Counted from the first letter of the stretch, positions 35,218 through 45,492 are shown. The stretch is DNA of 64,000 nucleotides from Microbacterium sp. ET2 (GCF_030347395.1 NZ_CP128170.1:806001-870000); one strand, 5' to 3'. Numbers and translations are program-made. Notes: generated from the letters alone by a model not told the origin.

Positions 35218-36630
35218 TCAGTCTGCCGTGGGTGCGGGGGCGTCGTCGCCGGCGAGCGCCGGCTCGCTGTCGGTGCGCGATTCGTCGAGCACGCGGGCGA
35301 GCACGTCGAGGCCCTCGGTCAACAGCTCGTCGCCGATCGCCAGCGGAGGAAGAAACCGGATGACGTTGCCGAACGTGCCGCAGGTGAGCACGATCACGCC
35401 CTCGGCGATGCACGCCTTCGCCACCGCGGCGGTGAGGGCTGGATCCGGCGCGCCGGTCGCCGGATGCACGAATTCGACCGCCACCATCGCGCCGCGGCCG
35501 CGCACCTCGCCCAGCCGCGGGTCCGCCGCCTGCATCGCCCGGAGGCGCTCGGTGAGGATGCCGCCGATCTCGCGCGCCCGCTCGATGAGGCCCTCTGTCT
35601 CGAACGCTTCGATCGCGGCGAGGGCCGCCGCGCAGGCGATGGGGTTGCCGCCGTACGTGCCGCCCAGTCCGCCGAGGTGCGAGGCGTCCATGATCTCGGC
35701 GCGGCCGGTCACCGCGGCCAGGGGCAGGCCGCCCGCCATCCCCTTGGCTGTGGTGATGAGGTCGGGCACGATGCCGAAGACGTCGCTGGCGAACATCGCG
35801 CCGGTGCGGGCGAAACCGGTCTGCACCTCGTCGGCGATGAAGACCACGCCGTTGGCACGGCTCCAGTCCACCAGTGCCGGAAGGAAGCCGTCGGCGGGGA
35901 CGATGAACCCGCCCTCGCCCTGGATCGGCTCGATGATGACGGCGGCGAGGTTGTCGGCCCCCACCTGCTTCTCGATGACCGAGATGGCCCGCGCCGCGGC
36001 ATCCGCCCCGCTCAGTCCGTCCCGGAACGGGTACGACAGCGGTGCCCGGTAGATCTCCGAGGCGAACGGCCCGAACCCGCTCTTGTACGGCATCGCCTTG
36101 GCGGTGAGCGCCATCGTGAGATTCGTGCGCCCGTGGTAGCCGTGGTCGAAGGCGACGACGGCCGGCTTGCCGGTGTACTTGCGGGCGATCTTGACGGCGT
36201 TCTCCACCGCCTCGGCACCGGAGTTGAACAGCGCGCTCTTCTTGGCGTGGTTGCCGGGGGTGACGCGGTTCAGCGCTTCGGCGACGGCGACGTACGACTC
36301 GTACGGCGAGATCATGAAGCAGGTGTGGGTGAATTGCGCGACCTGCGCCTGCACGGCCTCGACGATGCGGGGGTGGGCGTTGCCGACCGTGGTGACGGCG
36401 ATACCCGACCCGAGGTCGATGAAGGAGTTGCCGTCGGCGTCGACGACAACCCCGCCGCCGGCGGCGACGGCTTCGACCGGGACGGTGTGTCCGACACCGG
36501 CGCTGACGGCTGCGGCCTTCCGGGCGAGGAGCTCCTGCGAACGAGGCCCCGGGATGGAGGTGACGAGTCTGCGCTCCTGCGGAAGGGTCGGTCCGCCGAG
36601 CGGGGGCGCGGTGAGGGTGGCAGCGGTCAT
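35218..36630 (-). CDS. gabT: 4-Aminobutyrate-2-oxoglutarate aminotransferase
   Basis: This 470-residue class III PLP aminotransferase has GSGIAVTTVGNAHPRIVEAV near the start and NSGAEAVENAVKIARKYTG at the cofactor phosphate site. VIIEPIQGEGG and ADEVQTGFARTG carry the cofactor-contacting Glu and Asp, TTAKGMAGGLPL holds the PLP lysine, and RFLPPLAI closes the domain. It converts GABA and 2-oxoglutarate to succinate semialdehyde and glutamate. The ATG at 36630 has no ribosome site; a TACGCT -10 box six bases upstream indicates a leaderless mRNA. It heads the operon gabT, putrescine oxidase, stress protein, permease, aldehyde dehydrogenase. Confidence 0.95.
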   Translation of the reverse strand: MTAATLTAPPLGGPTLPQERRLVTSIPGPRSQELLARKAAAVSAGVGHTVPVEAVAAGGGVVVDADGNSFIDLGSGIAVTTVGNAHPRIVEAVQAQVAQFTHTCFMISPYESYVAVAEALNRVTPGNHAKKSALFNSGAEAVENAVKIARKYTGKPAVVAFDHGYHGRTNLTMALTAKAMPYKSGFGPFASEIYRAPLSYPFRDGLSGADAAARAISVIEKQVGADNLAAVIIEPIQGEGGFIVPADGFLPALVDWSRANGVVFIADEVQTGFARTGAMFASDVFGIVPDLITTAKGMAGGLPLAAVTGRAEIMDASHLGGLGGTYGGNPIACAAALAAIEAFETEGLIERAREIGGILTERLRAMQAADPRLGEVRGRGAMVAVEFVHPATGAPDPALTAAVAKACIAEGVIVLTCGTFGNVIRFLPPLAIGDELLTEGLDVLARVLDESRTDSEPALAGDDAPAPTAD

Positions 36631-36642
36631 GCCGGGAGCGTA
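36631..36642 (-). promoter_or_regulatory. Leaderless -10 box of gabT
   Basis: Minus-strand TACGCT (36637-36642) ends six bases before the ATG, the same hexamer and spacing as upstream of the aminotransferase at 44290. No Shine-Dalgarno sequence is present. Confidence 0.55.
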
Positions 36643-36695
36643 GGGTTCGAGATGCCGCCGGCGCACCGGCCGCCGCGTACATTCTGCGGCCGGAG

Positions 36696-36712
36696 CTGTA
36701 CCATCCGTACAG
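36696..36712. promoter_or_regulatory. Candidate PucR operator in the gabT/pucR divergent gap
   Basis: CTGTAC-N5-GTACAG is a perfect interrupted palindrome 54-70 bases upstream of the inferred gabT start and 38-54 bases before the regulator start. It is positioned to control both directions. Binding by the adjacent PucR protein is inferred. Confidence 0.5.
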
Positions 36713-36749
36713 TGGCGCGGCGCGGGCCGCTCCCCCGCGAGGAGACACG

Positions 36750-38303
36750 ATGACGACGTCGGCCGAAGCAGCTGCACCCCCCACCCTCCGCTCCCTCCTC
36801 GCTCGCGCCGACCTCCACCTGCGGGCGGAGGACACCGCTCCTGACGACGCCCTGTCGCGCCCCGTGCGGTGGGTCCACAGCACCGACCTGCTCGATCCGA
36901 CGCCGTTCCTCTCGGAAGGCCTCGTGCTGCTGACCACCGGCACGCAGTTCCTCCCGTCCGCGGACGAGGCTTCCGTCGTCGACGCCTACGTGCGGCGCCT
37001 GTCCGAGCGAGGCGTCGTGGGAGTCGGCTTCGGCACCGAGGTCGTGCGCGACGGCATCCCGCCGACCCTCGTCGAGGCATGCGGACACCACCGCATGCCG
37101 CTGTTCGAGGTGCCCTACCGCACGCCCTTCATCGCGGTCGCCCGCGCCAACGCCGAGGCGATCGCCGCGGTCGGGTACGCCCGCCGGTCGTGGGCGCTCG
37201 CGGCGCAGCGCGCCATCTCGATGGCGGCCCTGCGCCCCGACGGGCTCGGAGCGACGGTGGCGGAGCTGGCCAAGCAGCTGGGCACCTGGGTCGGACTCTT
37301 CGACGCCGCGGGCGAGCTCTCACGCGAGCACCCGGCCGGGGGGCTGGACGAGCCGACCGCGGGGGCGCTGCACGGCGAGATCGGCGCGGTGCTGCGTCGC
37401 GGCGCCCGTGCCGGTTCGTCGATGCGCCTGGGAGGTCTGCCCTTCACCCTGCAGACCCTCGGCCGGGGCGGTCACCTGCGCGGCGTCATCGCCATCGCCG
37501 CGGGCGACCTCGATCAGGAGGGCCGCGGGGTCGTGACCGCGGTGATCGCGATGGCAGGCCTCGCCCTCGAACAGCAGCAGGGGCTCGCCCGAGCCCGCGG
37601 CTCCCTTCGAGCCGGGCTCGTGCAGTCGCTGCTGTCGGGCGACCCCGCTCTCGCGCGACGGATCTCCCGCGACCTGTGGGGAGCGCTGCCGGCCGCGCCG
37701 GTGGTGGTGGCCATGACGGATGCCGCGACCGCGCGCATCGACAGCGTCGCCGAATTCCTCGAGCTGCGCGCCGAGGAGCGACGCGGGGCGGTGTTCTTCG
37801 GGCGAAGCGGCGACGGACTCGCGGTGGTCGTCCCGGCTGCGGCGCCCGACGTGCTCGACGAGCTCGTCGACAGGTTCGACGCGCGGATCGGCGTCTCGGA
37901 CGGTGCAGGCTACGACGGATTCGCGGCCGCGGTCGAACAGGCGCGCATCGCGCGGGACCGCGCCGCCGAGCGCGGCGGCGGACCCGTCGCCCACTTCGCC
38001 GAGGTGGCCCGTTCGGGCGTGCTCGCCGCACTCACCTCGCTCTCGGGCGAGGCCCGCGCGGTCGCCGCCGCCGAGCTGGCGCCGCTGGCGACCCACGACG
38101 CCGAACACGGCACCGCGCTCGTCACGACACTGCGGACCTGGCTCGAGCAGGACTGCTCGCACGAGGCGTGCGCGCTCGCCCTCGGGGTGCACCGCCACAC
38201 GGTGCGCACCCGGCTGGGCCTCGCCGAGCGGGTGCTCGGGCGCGACCTGTCGTCGTTCGCGGTGCGCGCGGAGCTCTGGGCCGCGTTCGCGGCATCCTCC
38301 TGA
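36750..38303 (+). CDS. PucR family transcriptional regulator
   Basis: This 517-residue protein has an N-terminal PucR purine-catabolism-type sensory domain (about 12-135; SEGLVLLTTG, RGVVGVGFGTEVV). A middle GGDEF-like region follows, and the C-terminal PucR helix-turn-helix sits near 450-510 (EACALALGVHRHTVRTRLGLAERVLG). It starts at 36750 with GAGGAG eight bases upstream. Divergent placement from gabT and the size fit the PucR-type activators of GABA catabolism known in actinobacteria such as corynebacterial GabR. The ligand is probably GABA or an upstream amine, by inference. Confidence 0.92.
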   Translation: MTTSAEAAAPPTLRSLLARADLHLRAEDTAPDDALSRPVRWVHSTDLLDPTPFLSEGLVLLTTGTQFLPSADEASVVDAYVRRLSERGVVGVGFGTEVVRDGIPPTLVEACGHHRMPLFEVPYRTPFIAVARANAEAIAAVGYARRSWALAAQRAISMAALRPDGLGATVAELAKQLGTWVGLFDAAGELSREHPAGGLDEPTAGALHGEIGAVLRRGARAGSSMRLGGLPFTLQTLGRGGHLRGVIAIAAGDLDQEGRGVVTAVIAMAGLALEQQQGLARARGSLRAGLVQSLLSGDPALARRISRDLWGALPAAPVVVAMTDAATARIDSVAEFLELRAEERRGAVFFGRSGDGLAVVVPAAAPDVLDELVDRFDARIGVSDGAGYDGFAAAVEQARIARDRAAERGGGPVAHFAEVARSGVLAALTSLSGEARAVAAAELAPLATHDAEHGTALVTTLRTWLEQDCSHEACALALGVHRHTVRTRLGLAERVLGRDLSSFAVRAELWAAFAASS

Positions 38304-38338
38304 CCGCGCGTCCTCTCCCCGCCTTCCCGCGTCCCCGT

Positions 38339-38417
38339 GCGCAACGGCGGGGCCCGGCCGAAGACACGCCGGAGCCAGGCGAACATCGCCAGCGTGTTGC
38401 TTCCCCACCCCGCCGTT
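38339..38417. repeat. Structured palindromic element upstream of the DUF559 gene
   Basis: The left arm GCGCAACGGCGGGG (38339-38352) and right arm CCCCGCCGTT (38408-38417) share ten complementary bases. Inside are ACACGC/GCGTGT and GGCGA-acat-CGCC pairs, giving a multi-stem fold of about 80 nt. TATGTAACG follows the right arm. An element with the same outer arms lies on the other side of the gene at 39383-39464. Confidence 0.6.
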
Positions 38418-38541
38418 ATGTAACGCCAAGCGTCGTCGGGCACCCGGCATCCTCTCCTCCCCAGCCGGGATCGCTGCAAACTCGTCCACACAACGGGCCC
38501 CGGGGGCTCTACGGTCGGTGCCCGCCGAACACCATGTCGTC

Positions 38542-39372
38542 ATGTGCACCGAGAAGGATGCCGTGGTTTCCGCGGCCGCGCTCCGGCGCGGAGGACTCAC
38601 CCGGCGAGACGTCGACCGCTGCCTCGAGCACGGCGTGCTCGCGCGGCTGCGCCGCGGCGTCTACGCCCGGCCCGGCGCTTGCCCCGACGCGCGGAGCGCC
38701 GCATCTCACGGAGGCCGGATGGCCTGCGTGACCGCCGCCCGCCATCTCGGGCTCTGGGTGCTGGACGACGGCGACGCCGCGCACGTGTGGCTACGCGGTC
38801 ACGGTCACTCTTACCGTCACGACGCATGTCGGTGCGTTGAGCATTGGGACGACAGCACGGCATCGGATTCCTTCGGCCTGCCCTCGGTCCCCCGCATCCT
38901 TCGCCAGATTCTGAGATGCTGCGGCATCGAAGGGTTCTTCGTGGCGCTCGAATCTGCCCTTCACCTGAGACGCATCTCGCGGGAGGGGGTCGCGTGGCTT
39001 CGCGCGGTGTGTCCCGGGAAGGCGCGTGAGGCGATCGCTCTTGCGCGGGGCGAAGCCGACAGCGGACTCGAGTCGCTCGTGCGGTGGCGGTTGCGCGACC
39101 TCGGCCTGCGCATCCGGGCTCAGGTGACGATCGTCTCGGTCGGACGCGTGGACTTCCTGATCGGCGACCGGCTCATCATCGAAGTCGACGGACGGGCGGG
39201 GCACGACGACCCGGCGAGTCGGCACAAGGCTCGGGTGCGCGATGCGAACGCGGCGATGTGGGGCTACATCACACTGCGATTCGATTACGCCATGGTGGTG
39301 CACGACTGGGACGTCGTCGAGCGGGCGATCCTCGCGCATGTCGTATCGGGCCGTCACCTCGCGGGCGGATGA
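38542..39372 (+). CDS. DUF559 (Vsr-like nuclease) protein with AbiEi-type N-terminal domain
   Basis: This 276-residue protein has an N-terminal winged-helix segment like AbiEi antitoxins (LTRRDVDRCLEHGVLARLRRGVYARPG). The C-terminus carries the DUF559 restriction-endonuclease-like fold: VDFLIGDRLIIEVDG with the D...E-x-D metal pattern, then HKARVRDANAAMWGYITLRF. Such proteins are abundant in Microbacteriaceae with unknown function. There is no ribosome site at 38542. A TACGGT box at 38510-38515 could start an mRNA just upstream, and a GTG at 38518 is an alternative start. The gene sits alone between pucR and ramB, flanked on both sides by related palindromic elements, which suggests a small mobile or repeat-associated unit. 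Confidence 0.75.
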   Translation: MCTEKDAVVSAAALRRGGLTRRDVDRCLEHGVLARLRRGVYARPGACPDARSAASHGGRMACVTAARHLGLWVLDDGDAAHVWLRGHGHSYRHDACRCVEHWDDSTASDSFGLPSVPRILRQILRCCGIEGFFVALESALHLRRISREGVAWLRAVCPGKAREAIALARGEADSGLESLVRWRLRDLGLRIRAQVTIVSVGRVDFLIGDRLIIEVDGRAGHDDPASRHKARVRDANAAMWGYITLRFDYAMVVHDWDVVERAILAHVVSGRHLAGG

Positions 39373-39382
39373 CCGCACCCAT

Positions 39383-39464
39383 GCGTAACGGCGGGGATGC
39401 GGCGCAACTCGCCGACGCCGCAGCGCGGGCGATCGGCGCGTCATCCCTCCGGCCCGCCGTTGCG
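39383..39464. repeat. Structured palindromic element downstream of the DUF559 gene
   Basis: GCGTAACGGCGGGG followed by ATG (39383-39399) pairs imperfectly with CATCCCTCC then CCCGCCGTTGCG (39453-39464). The interior holds GCGGCG/CGCCGC pairs. The outer arms match those of the element at 38339. It starts 11 bases after the DUF559 stop and ends 18 bases before the ramB stop, so it could also terminate both transcripts. Confidence 0.6.
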
Positions 39465-39481
39465 TCCGCCGGGAGGACGGG

Positions 39482-40978
39482 TCAGGAGCCGGATGCCGGG
39501 GCGTGCGCCTGCAGGAACTCGTAGACCTCCGTCGTGTCCACCCCGGGGAACGAGCCGGTCGGAAGCGTCGCCAGCAGGGTGCGTGGGGTCCGGACATTCG
39601 GCCACGAGTGCTCGCGCCACGCCGACTCCAGCTCCGCCGGCGCACGACGGCAGCAGACCTCAACCGAATGCCGGGAAACACCCCGGTTCGGGGTGTCGCG
39701 ACCGTGGAACCACTTGGTGTCGTCGAAGCGGACCCCCACCGACACCGAGTGCGCGCCCTCGCTGGAGGGCTCCACCCGCGCGGTGCACCAGTAGGTGCCG
39801 TTGCCGGTGTCGGTGTACTGGTAGTACGGGTTGAACTTGTCGGCGATGTCGAACACGACCCGCGAGGTCCACCGCCGGCAGCACATCTGTCCCTCGATCG
39901 AACCGAGTCGATCGGTGGGGAAATTGACGTCGTCGTTCTCGTAGGCCTTCGTGATCGTTCCCGACTCATGCACCTTCAGGAAGTGCACCGGGATGCCCAG
40001 ATGCACCGTCGCGAGGTTGGTGAAGCGGTGCGCGGCGGTCTCGTAGGTCACCGAGTAGGCGTCGCGGAGATCTTCGATCGAGATCGCGCGATCCTTCTTC
40101 GCCTCCTGCAGGTACGGCACCACGTGCGCCTCGGGAACGAGCAGCGCCCCGGTGAGATAGTTCGTCTCCACGCGCTGGCGGAGGAACTCGGCGTAGCTCG
40201 TGGGCTCCTGATGACCCAGGATGCGGCTCGACAGCGCCTGCAGCACCGCGGTGCGCGGGTCGCCCTTGGCGGGCACGCGACTGGAGAGGTAGAGCCGGCC
40301 GTTCTTCATGTCGGCGACGCTCCGCGTCGTCTGCGGCAGATCCGCGACGTAGTGCAGCGTGAAGCCGAGGTGCGCCGCGATATCGGAGGCCGCGCGCTGG
40401 GTCAGCGGCCCGCCGGGGTGATCCACCGCTTCGAGCACCCGCCGGGCCTCGGCCTCGAGCTCGGGGAAGTAGTTGTCCTGCGTGCGCATCAGGCGCCGGA
40501 GCGCCACGTTGGCCCGCCGCGCCTCTTCAGGCGTGGCCGAGCGCTCGTCGCGGAGCCGTTCGATCTCGCCCTGGAGGGAGAGCAGGGCTGAGAGCACCTC
40601 CGTCGGAATCGTCTTGCCGACGCGGAACGGGGGAATGCCGAGCGCCTGGAAGGTCTGCCCCCGCATGGCGCGCTCGAGGGACACCTCGAGCGTCGCCCGC
40701 TCGTCGAGCGGATCGCCCGCGAGCAGAGCGTCGAGCGTCGTGCCGAGCGCCTTCGCGATCGCCTGCAGCAGCGACAACCGTGCCTCGCGGCGGCCGTTCT
40801 CGATCATCGAGAGCTGGCTCGGTGCCCGGCCGACGGCGTCGGCGAGGGATTCCAGCGTCATCCCGCGCTGCGTGCGCACGGCCCGGATGCGACGGCCGAT
40901 CATCAGCGGATCGAGCACGTCATCGTCGGCGCCCGAGTCGGGCTCGAGTGCTTCTTCACGGTCGGCTGCGAGCGTCAT
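39482..40978 (-). CDS. ramB: RamB-type regulator of acetate/glyoxylate metabolism
   Basis: This 498-residue protein has an N-terminal Cro/C1-type helix-turn-helix (GRRIRAVRTQRGMTLESLADAVGRAPSQLS). A long middle region of the IrrE-like/short-chain fatty-acid regulator type follows, with a C-terminal domain containing paired cysteines (CCRRWTSRVVFD and VEVCCRRAP). The size and domain order match corynebacterial and mycobacterial RamB, which represses aceA and aceB. It is divergent from aceA here. The start is uncertain: ATG at 40978 or 40987, both without a ribosome site. A CAGAAT box seven bases before 40978 would fit a leaderless mRNA. Confidence 0.9.
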   Translation of the reverse strand: MTLAADREEALEPDSGADDDVLDPLMIGRRIRAVRTQRGMTLESLADAVGRAPSQLSMIENGRREARLSLLQAIAKALGTTLDALLAGDPLDERATLEVSLERAMRGQTFQALGIPPFRVGKTIPTEVLSALLSLQGEIERLRDERSATPEEARRANVALRRLMRTQDNYFPELEAEARRVLEAVDHPGGPLTQRAASDIAAHLGFTLHYVADLPQTTRSVADMKNGRLYLSSRVPAKGDPRTAVLQALSSRILGHQEPTSYAEFLRQRVETNYLTGALLVPEAHVVPYLQEAKKDRAISIEDLRDAYSVTYETAAHRFTNLATVHLGIPVHFLKVHESGTITKAYENDDVNFPTDRLGSIEGQMCCRRWTSRVVFDIADKFNPYYQYTDTGNGTYWCTARVEPSSEGAHSVSVGVRFDDTKWFHGRDTPNRGVSRHSVEVCCRRAPAELESAWREHSWPNVRTPRTLLATLPTGSFPGVDTTEVYEFLQAHAPASGS

Positions 40979-41014
40979 GACCGGCATTCTGTCACAGCAG
41001 CAGAATTTCGTCGA

Positions 41015-41056
41015 AACTTCACACCGCAGATTGTCTTCTCCGCGGCGGAACTTCAC
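41015..41056. promoter_or_regulatory. Repeated AACTTCAC motif, candidate RamB sites
   Basis: AACTTCAC occurs at 41015-41022 and 41049-41056 in the ramB/aceA divergent gap, each preceded by a purine-rich G/A stretch. The AACTT core resembles the AACTTTG-type RamB site described in corynebacteria, as I recall it. Binding is inferred. Confidence 0.45.
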
Positions 41057-41124
41057 GGAGAGTGAGTTCACGTCCTCCTCGTCCCGATCCGGTCGGCACG
41101 AGACATCCGATGAAGGAGAGCACC

Positions 41125-42438
<1,314 letters not shown>

Positions 42439-42471
42439 CCCCGTGCTTTCTCGAACCCGAAGGACCCGATC

Positions 42472-44145
42472 ATGACCCTCACCACCGCCCCACCGCCCCT
42501 GACCACGCCGCCGCCGACCATGCGGCCGACCACCGGGCCCATCCGCACCCATCAGCCGACGATCCGCGTCACCGGGGAGATGTCACCGCGGTACGACGAG
42601 ATCCTCACGCCTGAGGCCCTCACCTTCGTCACGGCCCTGCACGACCGCTTCGGCGGACGCCGCCACGACCGCCTCGCCGAGCGGATGCGCCACCGGTTCG
42701 AGATCGGCAACGGTCGCGATCCGCACTTCCGCCACGACACCGCGCACATCCGCGACGATCCGCAGTGGCGGGTGGCCGGTGCCGGCCCGGGTCTGGAGGA
42801 TCGTCGCGTCGAGATCACCGGTCCGACCGATCCGAAGATGACGATCAACGCGCTGAACTCCGGCGCGAAGGTGTGGCTCGCCGACCAGGAGGACGCCACC
42901 TCGCCGACGTGGCGGAACGTCATCGAAGGGCAGCTGTCGCTCTTCGATGCGATCCGCGGACGGCTGTCGTACACGAGTCCGGAGGGAAAGAGCTATCGGG
43001 TGACGGCGGATCAGACGCCGACGATCGTGATGCGACCCCGGGGCTGGCATCTGCCCGAAGCGCACATCGAGTTCACTGATCGCACGGGTCGCACGCTGTC
43101 GGCGTCGGGATCGCTGGTCGACTACGGCCTGTACGTGTTCCACAACGCCCAGGCCCTGATCGACGCGGGCCGCGGACCGTACTTCTACCTCGCAAAGCTC
43201 GAGAGCGCGGAGGAGGCGCGGCTGTGGGATGACATCTTCACCTTCACCGAGCGCGCCCTGGGCATCACCCACGGCACGATCCGCGCCACGGTGCTGATCG
43301 AGACGCTCCCGGCGGCGTTCGAGATGGAGGAGATCCTGTTCGAGCTGCGCGACCACTGCGCGGGGCTGAACGCCGGGCGCTGGGACTACATCTTCTCGAT
43401 CATCAAGAACTACCGCGGGCGCGGCGCGCGATTCGTCCTTCCTGACCGTAGCGACGTGACGATGACGGTGCCGTTCATGCGGGCCTACACCGAGCTGCTG
43501 GTGAAGACGTGCCACAGGCGCGGGGCGTTCGCGATCGGGGGGATGAGCGCCTTCATCCCGAACCGGCGCGACCCCGAGGTGACCCAGCGGGCGTTCGAGA
43601 AGGTCGCCGCCGACAAGAAGCGCGAGGCCGCCGACGGCTTCGACGGCACCTGGGTGGCCCACCCCGACCTCATTCCGATCGCCCGGGCGGAGTTCGACGC
43701 GGTGCTGGGCGGCCGGCCGAATCAGGTCGACCGCCGGCGCGACGACGTGTCGGTGACCGCGGCGCAGCTGATCGACGTGCACATCGGACTGCCGATCACC
43801 GCCGCGGGTGTGCACGCCAACGTGTCGGTGGCCATCCGCTACCTCGAGGCGTGGCTGCGGGGTGTGGGTGCGGTCGCCATCGACAACCTGATGGAAGACG
43901 CGGCCACCGCCGAGATCAGCCGCTCGCAGATCTGGCAGTGGATCCACCAGGACCGCACGCTCTCCGACGGCACACCCATCACGGCCGACTACGTCGAGGG
44001 ACTCATCGTCCAGGTGCTGGGTGAAGTGGCTCGCAGCGACGGCGACCGGTTCGACGACGCCGCCGAGCTGTTCCGCGAGGTCGCTCTGCAGCCCGAGTTC
44101 CCCACGTTCCTCACCGTCCCGGCCTACGTCCGCTACCTCGCCTGA
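42472..44145 (+). CDS. aceB: Malate synthase A
   Basis: This 557-residue enzyme condenses glyoxylate with acetyl-CoA. The family signature is clear: TVLIETLPAAFEMEEILFEL and GLNAGRWDYIFSIIKNYR. GAFAIGGMSAFIPNR and the C-terminal ISRSQIWQWIHQ also match. Size and motifs are those of malate synthase A (about 530-560) rather than the 720-residue G form. A Pro/Thr-rich N-terminus of about 30 residues precedes the domain. It forms a glyoxylate-shunt operon with aceA and is followed by a hairpin terminator. Confidence 0.97.
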   Translation: MTLTTAPPPLTTPPPTMRPTTGPIRTHQPTIRVTGEMSPRYDEILTPEALTFVTALHDRFGGRRHDRLAERMRHRFEIGNGRDPHFRHDTAHIRDDPQWRVAGAGPGLEDRRVEITGPTDPKMTINALNSGAKVWLADQEDATSPTWRNVIEGQLSLFDAIRGRLSYTSPEGKSYRVTADQTPTIVMRPRGWHLPEAHIEFTDRTGRTLSASGSLVDYGLYVFHNAQALIDAGRGPYFYLAKLESAEEARLWDDIFTFTERALGITHGTIRATVLIETLPAAFEMEEILFELRDHCAGLNAGRWDYIFSIIKNYRGRGARFVLPDRSDVTMTVPFMRAYTELLVKTCHRRGAFAIGGMSAFIPNRRDPEVTQRAFEKVAADKKREAADGFDGTWVAHPDLIPIARAEFDAVLGGRPNQVDRRRDDVSVTAAQLIDVHIGLPITAAGVHANVSVAIRYLEAWLRGVGAVAIDNLMEDAATAEISRSQIWQWIHQDRTLSDGTPITADYVEGLIVQVLGEVARSDGDRFDDAAELFREVALQPEFPTFLTVPAYVRYLA

Positions 44146-44150
44146 GCCGG

Positions 44151-44208
44151 CCCGCCGAGACCGCATCCGCCCGTCGAGACGTGCGCCCACGCGTGCGGTC
44201 TCGGCGGG
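44151..44208 (+). terminator. Hairpin terminator after aceB
   Basis: CCCGCCGAGACCGCA (44151-44165) pairs perfectly with its complement at 44194-44208 around a 28-base loop, five bases after the aceB stop. There is no T tract. Confidence 0.6.
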
Positions 44209-44277
44209 CGATGTCGGTCTCGGCGTGGACAGGACCCGGCGGAGGCCCATCGACCGGTGGCCGACGCGGCCCGCCGC

Positions 44278-44289
44278 TACGCTTCTACC
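44278..44289 (+). promoter_or_regulatory. Leaderless -10 box of the aspartate aminotransferase gene
   Basis: TACGCT (44278-44283) is followed by six bases and a GTG start codon. No ribosome site is present. It is the same hexamer and spacing as at gabT. Confidence 0.6.
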
Positions 44290-45492
44290 GTGACCTCCCG
44301 TGCTCCTCTCTCCCGCAAACTGTCCGCCATCGCCGAATCGGCCACCCTCAAGGTCGACGCGAAGGCCAAGGCTCTGCAGGCCGCCGGGCGCCCGGTGATC
44401 TCCTACGCCGCCGGTGAACCCGACTTCGCCACGCCCCCGTTCATCGTCGACGCCGCCGCCGAAGCTCTGAGCGACCCTGCGAACTATCGCTACACCCCCG
44501 CGGCGGGTCTGCCGGTGCTGCGCGAGGCGATCGCCGCCAAGACCCTCCGCGACTCCGGGTGGGATGCCGAGCCGTCGCAGATCATCGTCACCAACGGCGG
44601 CAAGCAGGCCGTGTTCCAGGCCTTCCAGGCCGTGGTGAACCCGGGCGACGAGGTGCTGCTGCCCGCGCCGTACTGGACGACCTATCCCGAGGCGATCCGC
44701 CTCGCGGACGGAGTGCCGGTAGAGGTCTTCGCCGGGGCCGATCAGGAATACAAGGTCACTGTCGAGCAGCTGGAGGCAGCGCGCACCGAGCGGACGACGG
44801 TGCTCGTCTTCGTCTCACCCAGTAACCCCACCGGCGCGGTGTACTCCGCCGATGAGACCCGGGCGATCGGCGAATGGGCGCTCGAGCACGGCATCTGGGT
44901 GATCTCCGACGAGATCTACCAGAACCTGGTCTACGACGGCGCCCGGGCCACCTCGATCGTCGAGGCGGTGCCGGATGTCGCGGGTCAGACCATCCTCGTC
45001 AACGGCGTCGCCAAGACCTACGCCATGACCGGGTGGCGGGTGGGCTGGATGGTCGGCCCGACAGATGCGATCAAGCTCGCCGCCAACCTGCAGTCGCACC
45101 TGTCGAGCAACGTCAACAACATCGCACAGCGTGCCGCGCTGGCCGCGCTCACGGGGCCGCAGGTCGAGGCGGAGAAGATGCGGAACGCCTTCAACCGGCG
45201 TCGCCGCGTGATCGTGACCGAGCTGGCCAAGATCCCCGGTGTCACGGTGCCCAATCCGCTCGGCGCCTTCTACGTCTACCCCGACGTGCAGGGGCTGCTC
45301 GGCCGCGAGTGGGCCGGGGTGACACCGACCACCACCCTGGAGCTCGCCGACCTCATCCTCGAGAAGGCCGAGGTGGCCGTCGTTCCCGGTGAGGCGTTCG
45401 GACCCAGCGGATACCTCCGCCTGTCGTACGCCCTCGGCGACGATGCGCTCCTGGAAGGCGTGCAGCGCCTCCAGCGCCTCTTCGGCGCCTGA
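44290..45492 (+). CDS. Class I aminotransferase, aspartate aminotransferase type
   Basis: This 400-residue PLP enzyme has the lysine in [39 protein letters not shown] and [12 protein letters not shown], with the carboxylate-binding Arg in GYLRLSYA. These features match the actinobacterial/Thermus-type aspartate aminotransferases that also serve aromatic or prephenate substrates. The GTG at 44290 was preferred over an upstream ATG at 44257 because a TACGCT box lies six bases before it. It links oxaloacetate/aspartate with glutamate. It is monocistronic as far as visible; the next gene has its own leaderless box. Confidence 0.92.
   Translation: MTSRAPLSRKLSAIAESATLKVDAKAKALQAAGRPVISYAAGEPDFATPPFIVDAAAEALSDPANYRYTPAAGLPVLREAIAAKTLRDSGWDAEPSQIIVTNGGKQAVFQAFQAVVNPGDEVLLPAPYWTTYPEAIRLADGVPVEVFAGADQEYKVTVEQLEAARTERTTVLVFVSPSNPTGAVYSADETRAIGEWALEHGIWVISDEIYQNLVYDGARATSIVEAVPDVAGQTILVNGVAKTYAMTGWRVGWMVGPTDAIKLAANLQSHLSSNVNNIAQRAALAALTGPQVEAEKMRNAFNRRRRVIVTELAKIPGVTVPNPLGAFYVYPDVQGLLGREWAGVTPTTTLELADLILEKAEVAVVPGEAFGPSGYLRLSYALGDDALLEGVQRLQRLFGA

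Noticed and set aside
33847..36753. 968-codon plus-strand open frame opposite gabT and putrescine oxidase
   Set aside because: It is an antisense shadow of well-supported minus-strand genes, caused by high third-position GC. Its composition is repetitive (Asp/Val/Gly/Arg-rich) with no domain.
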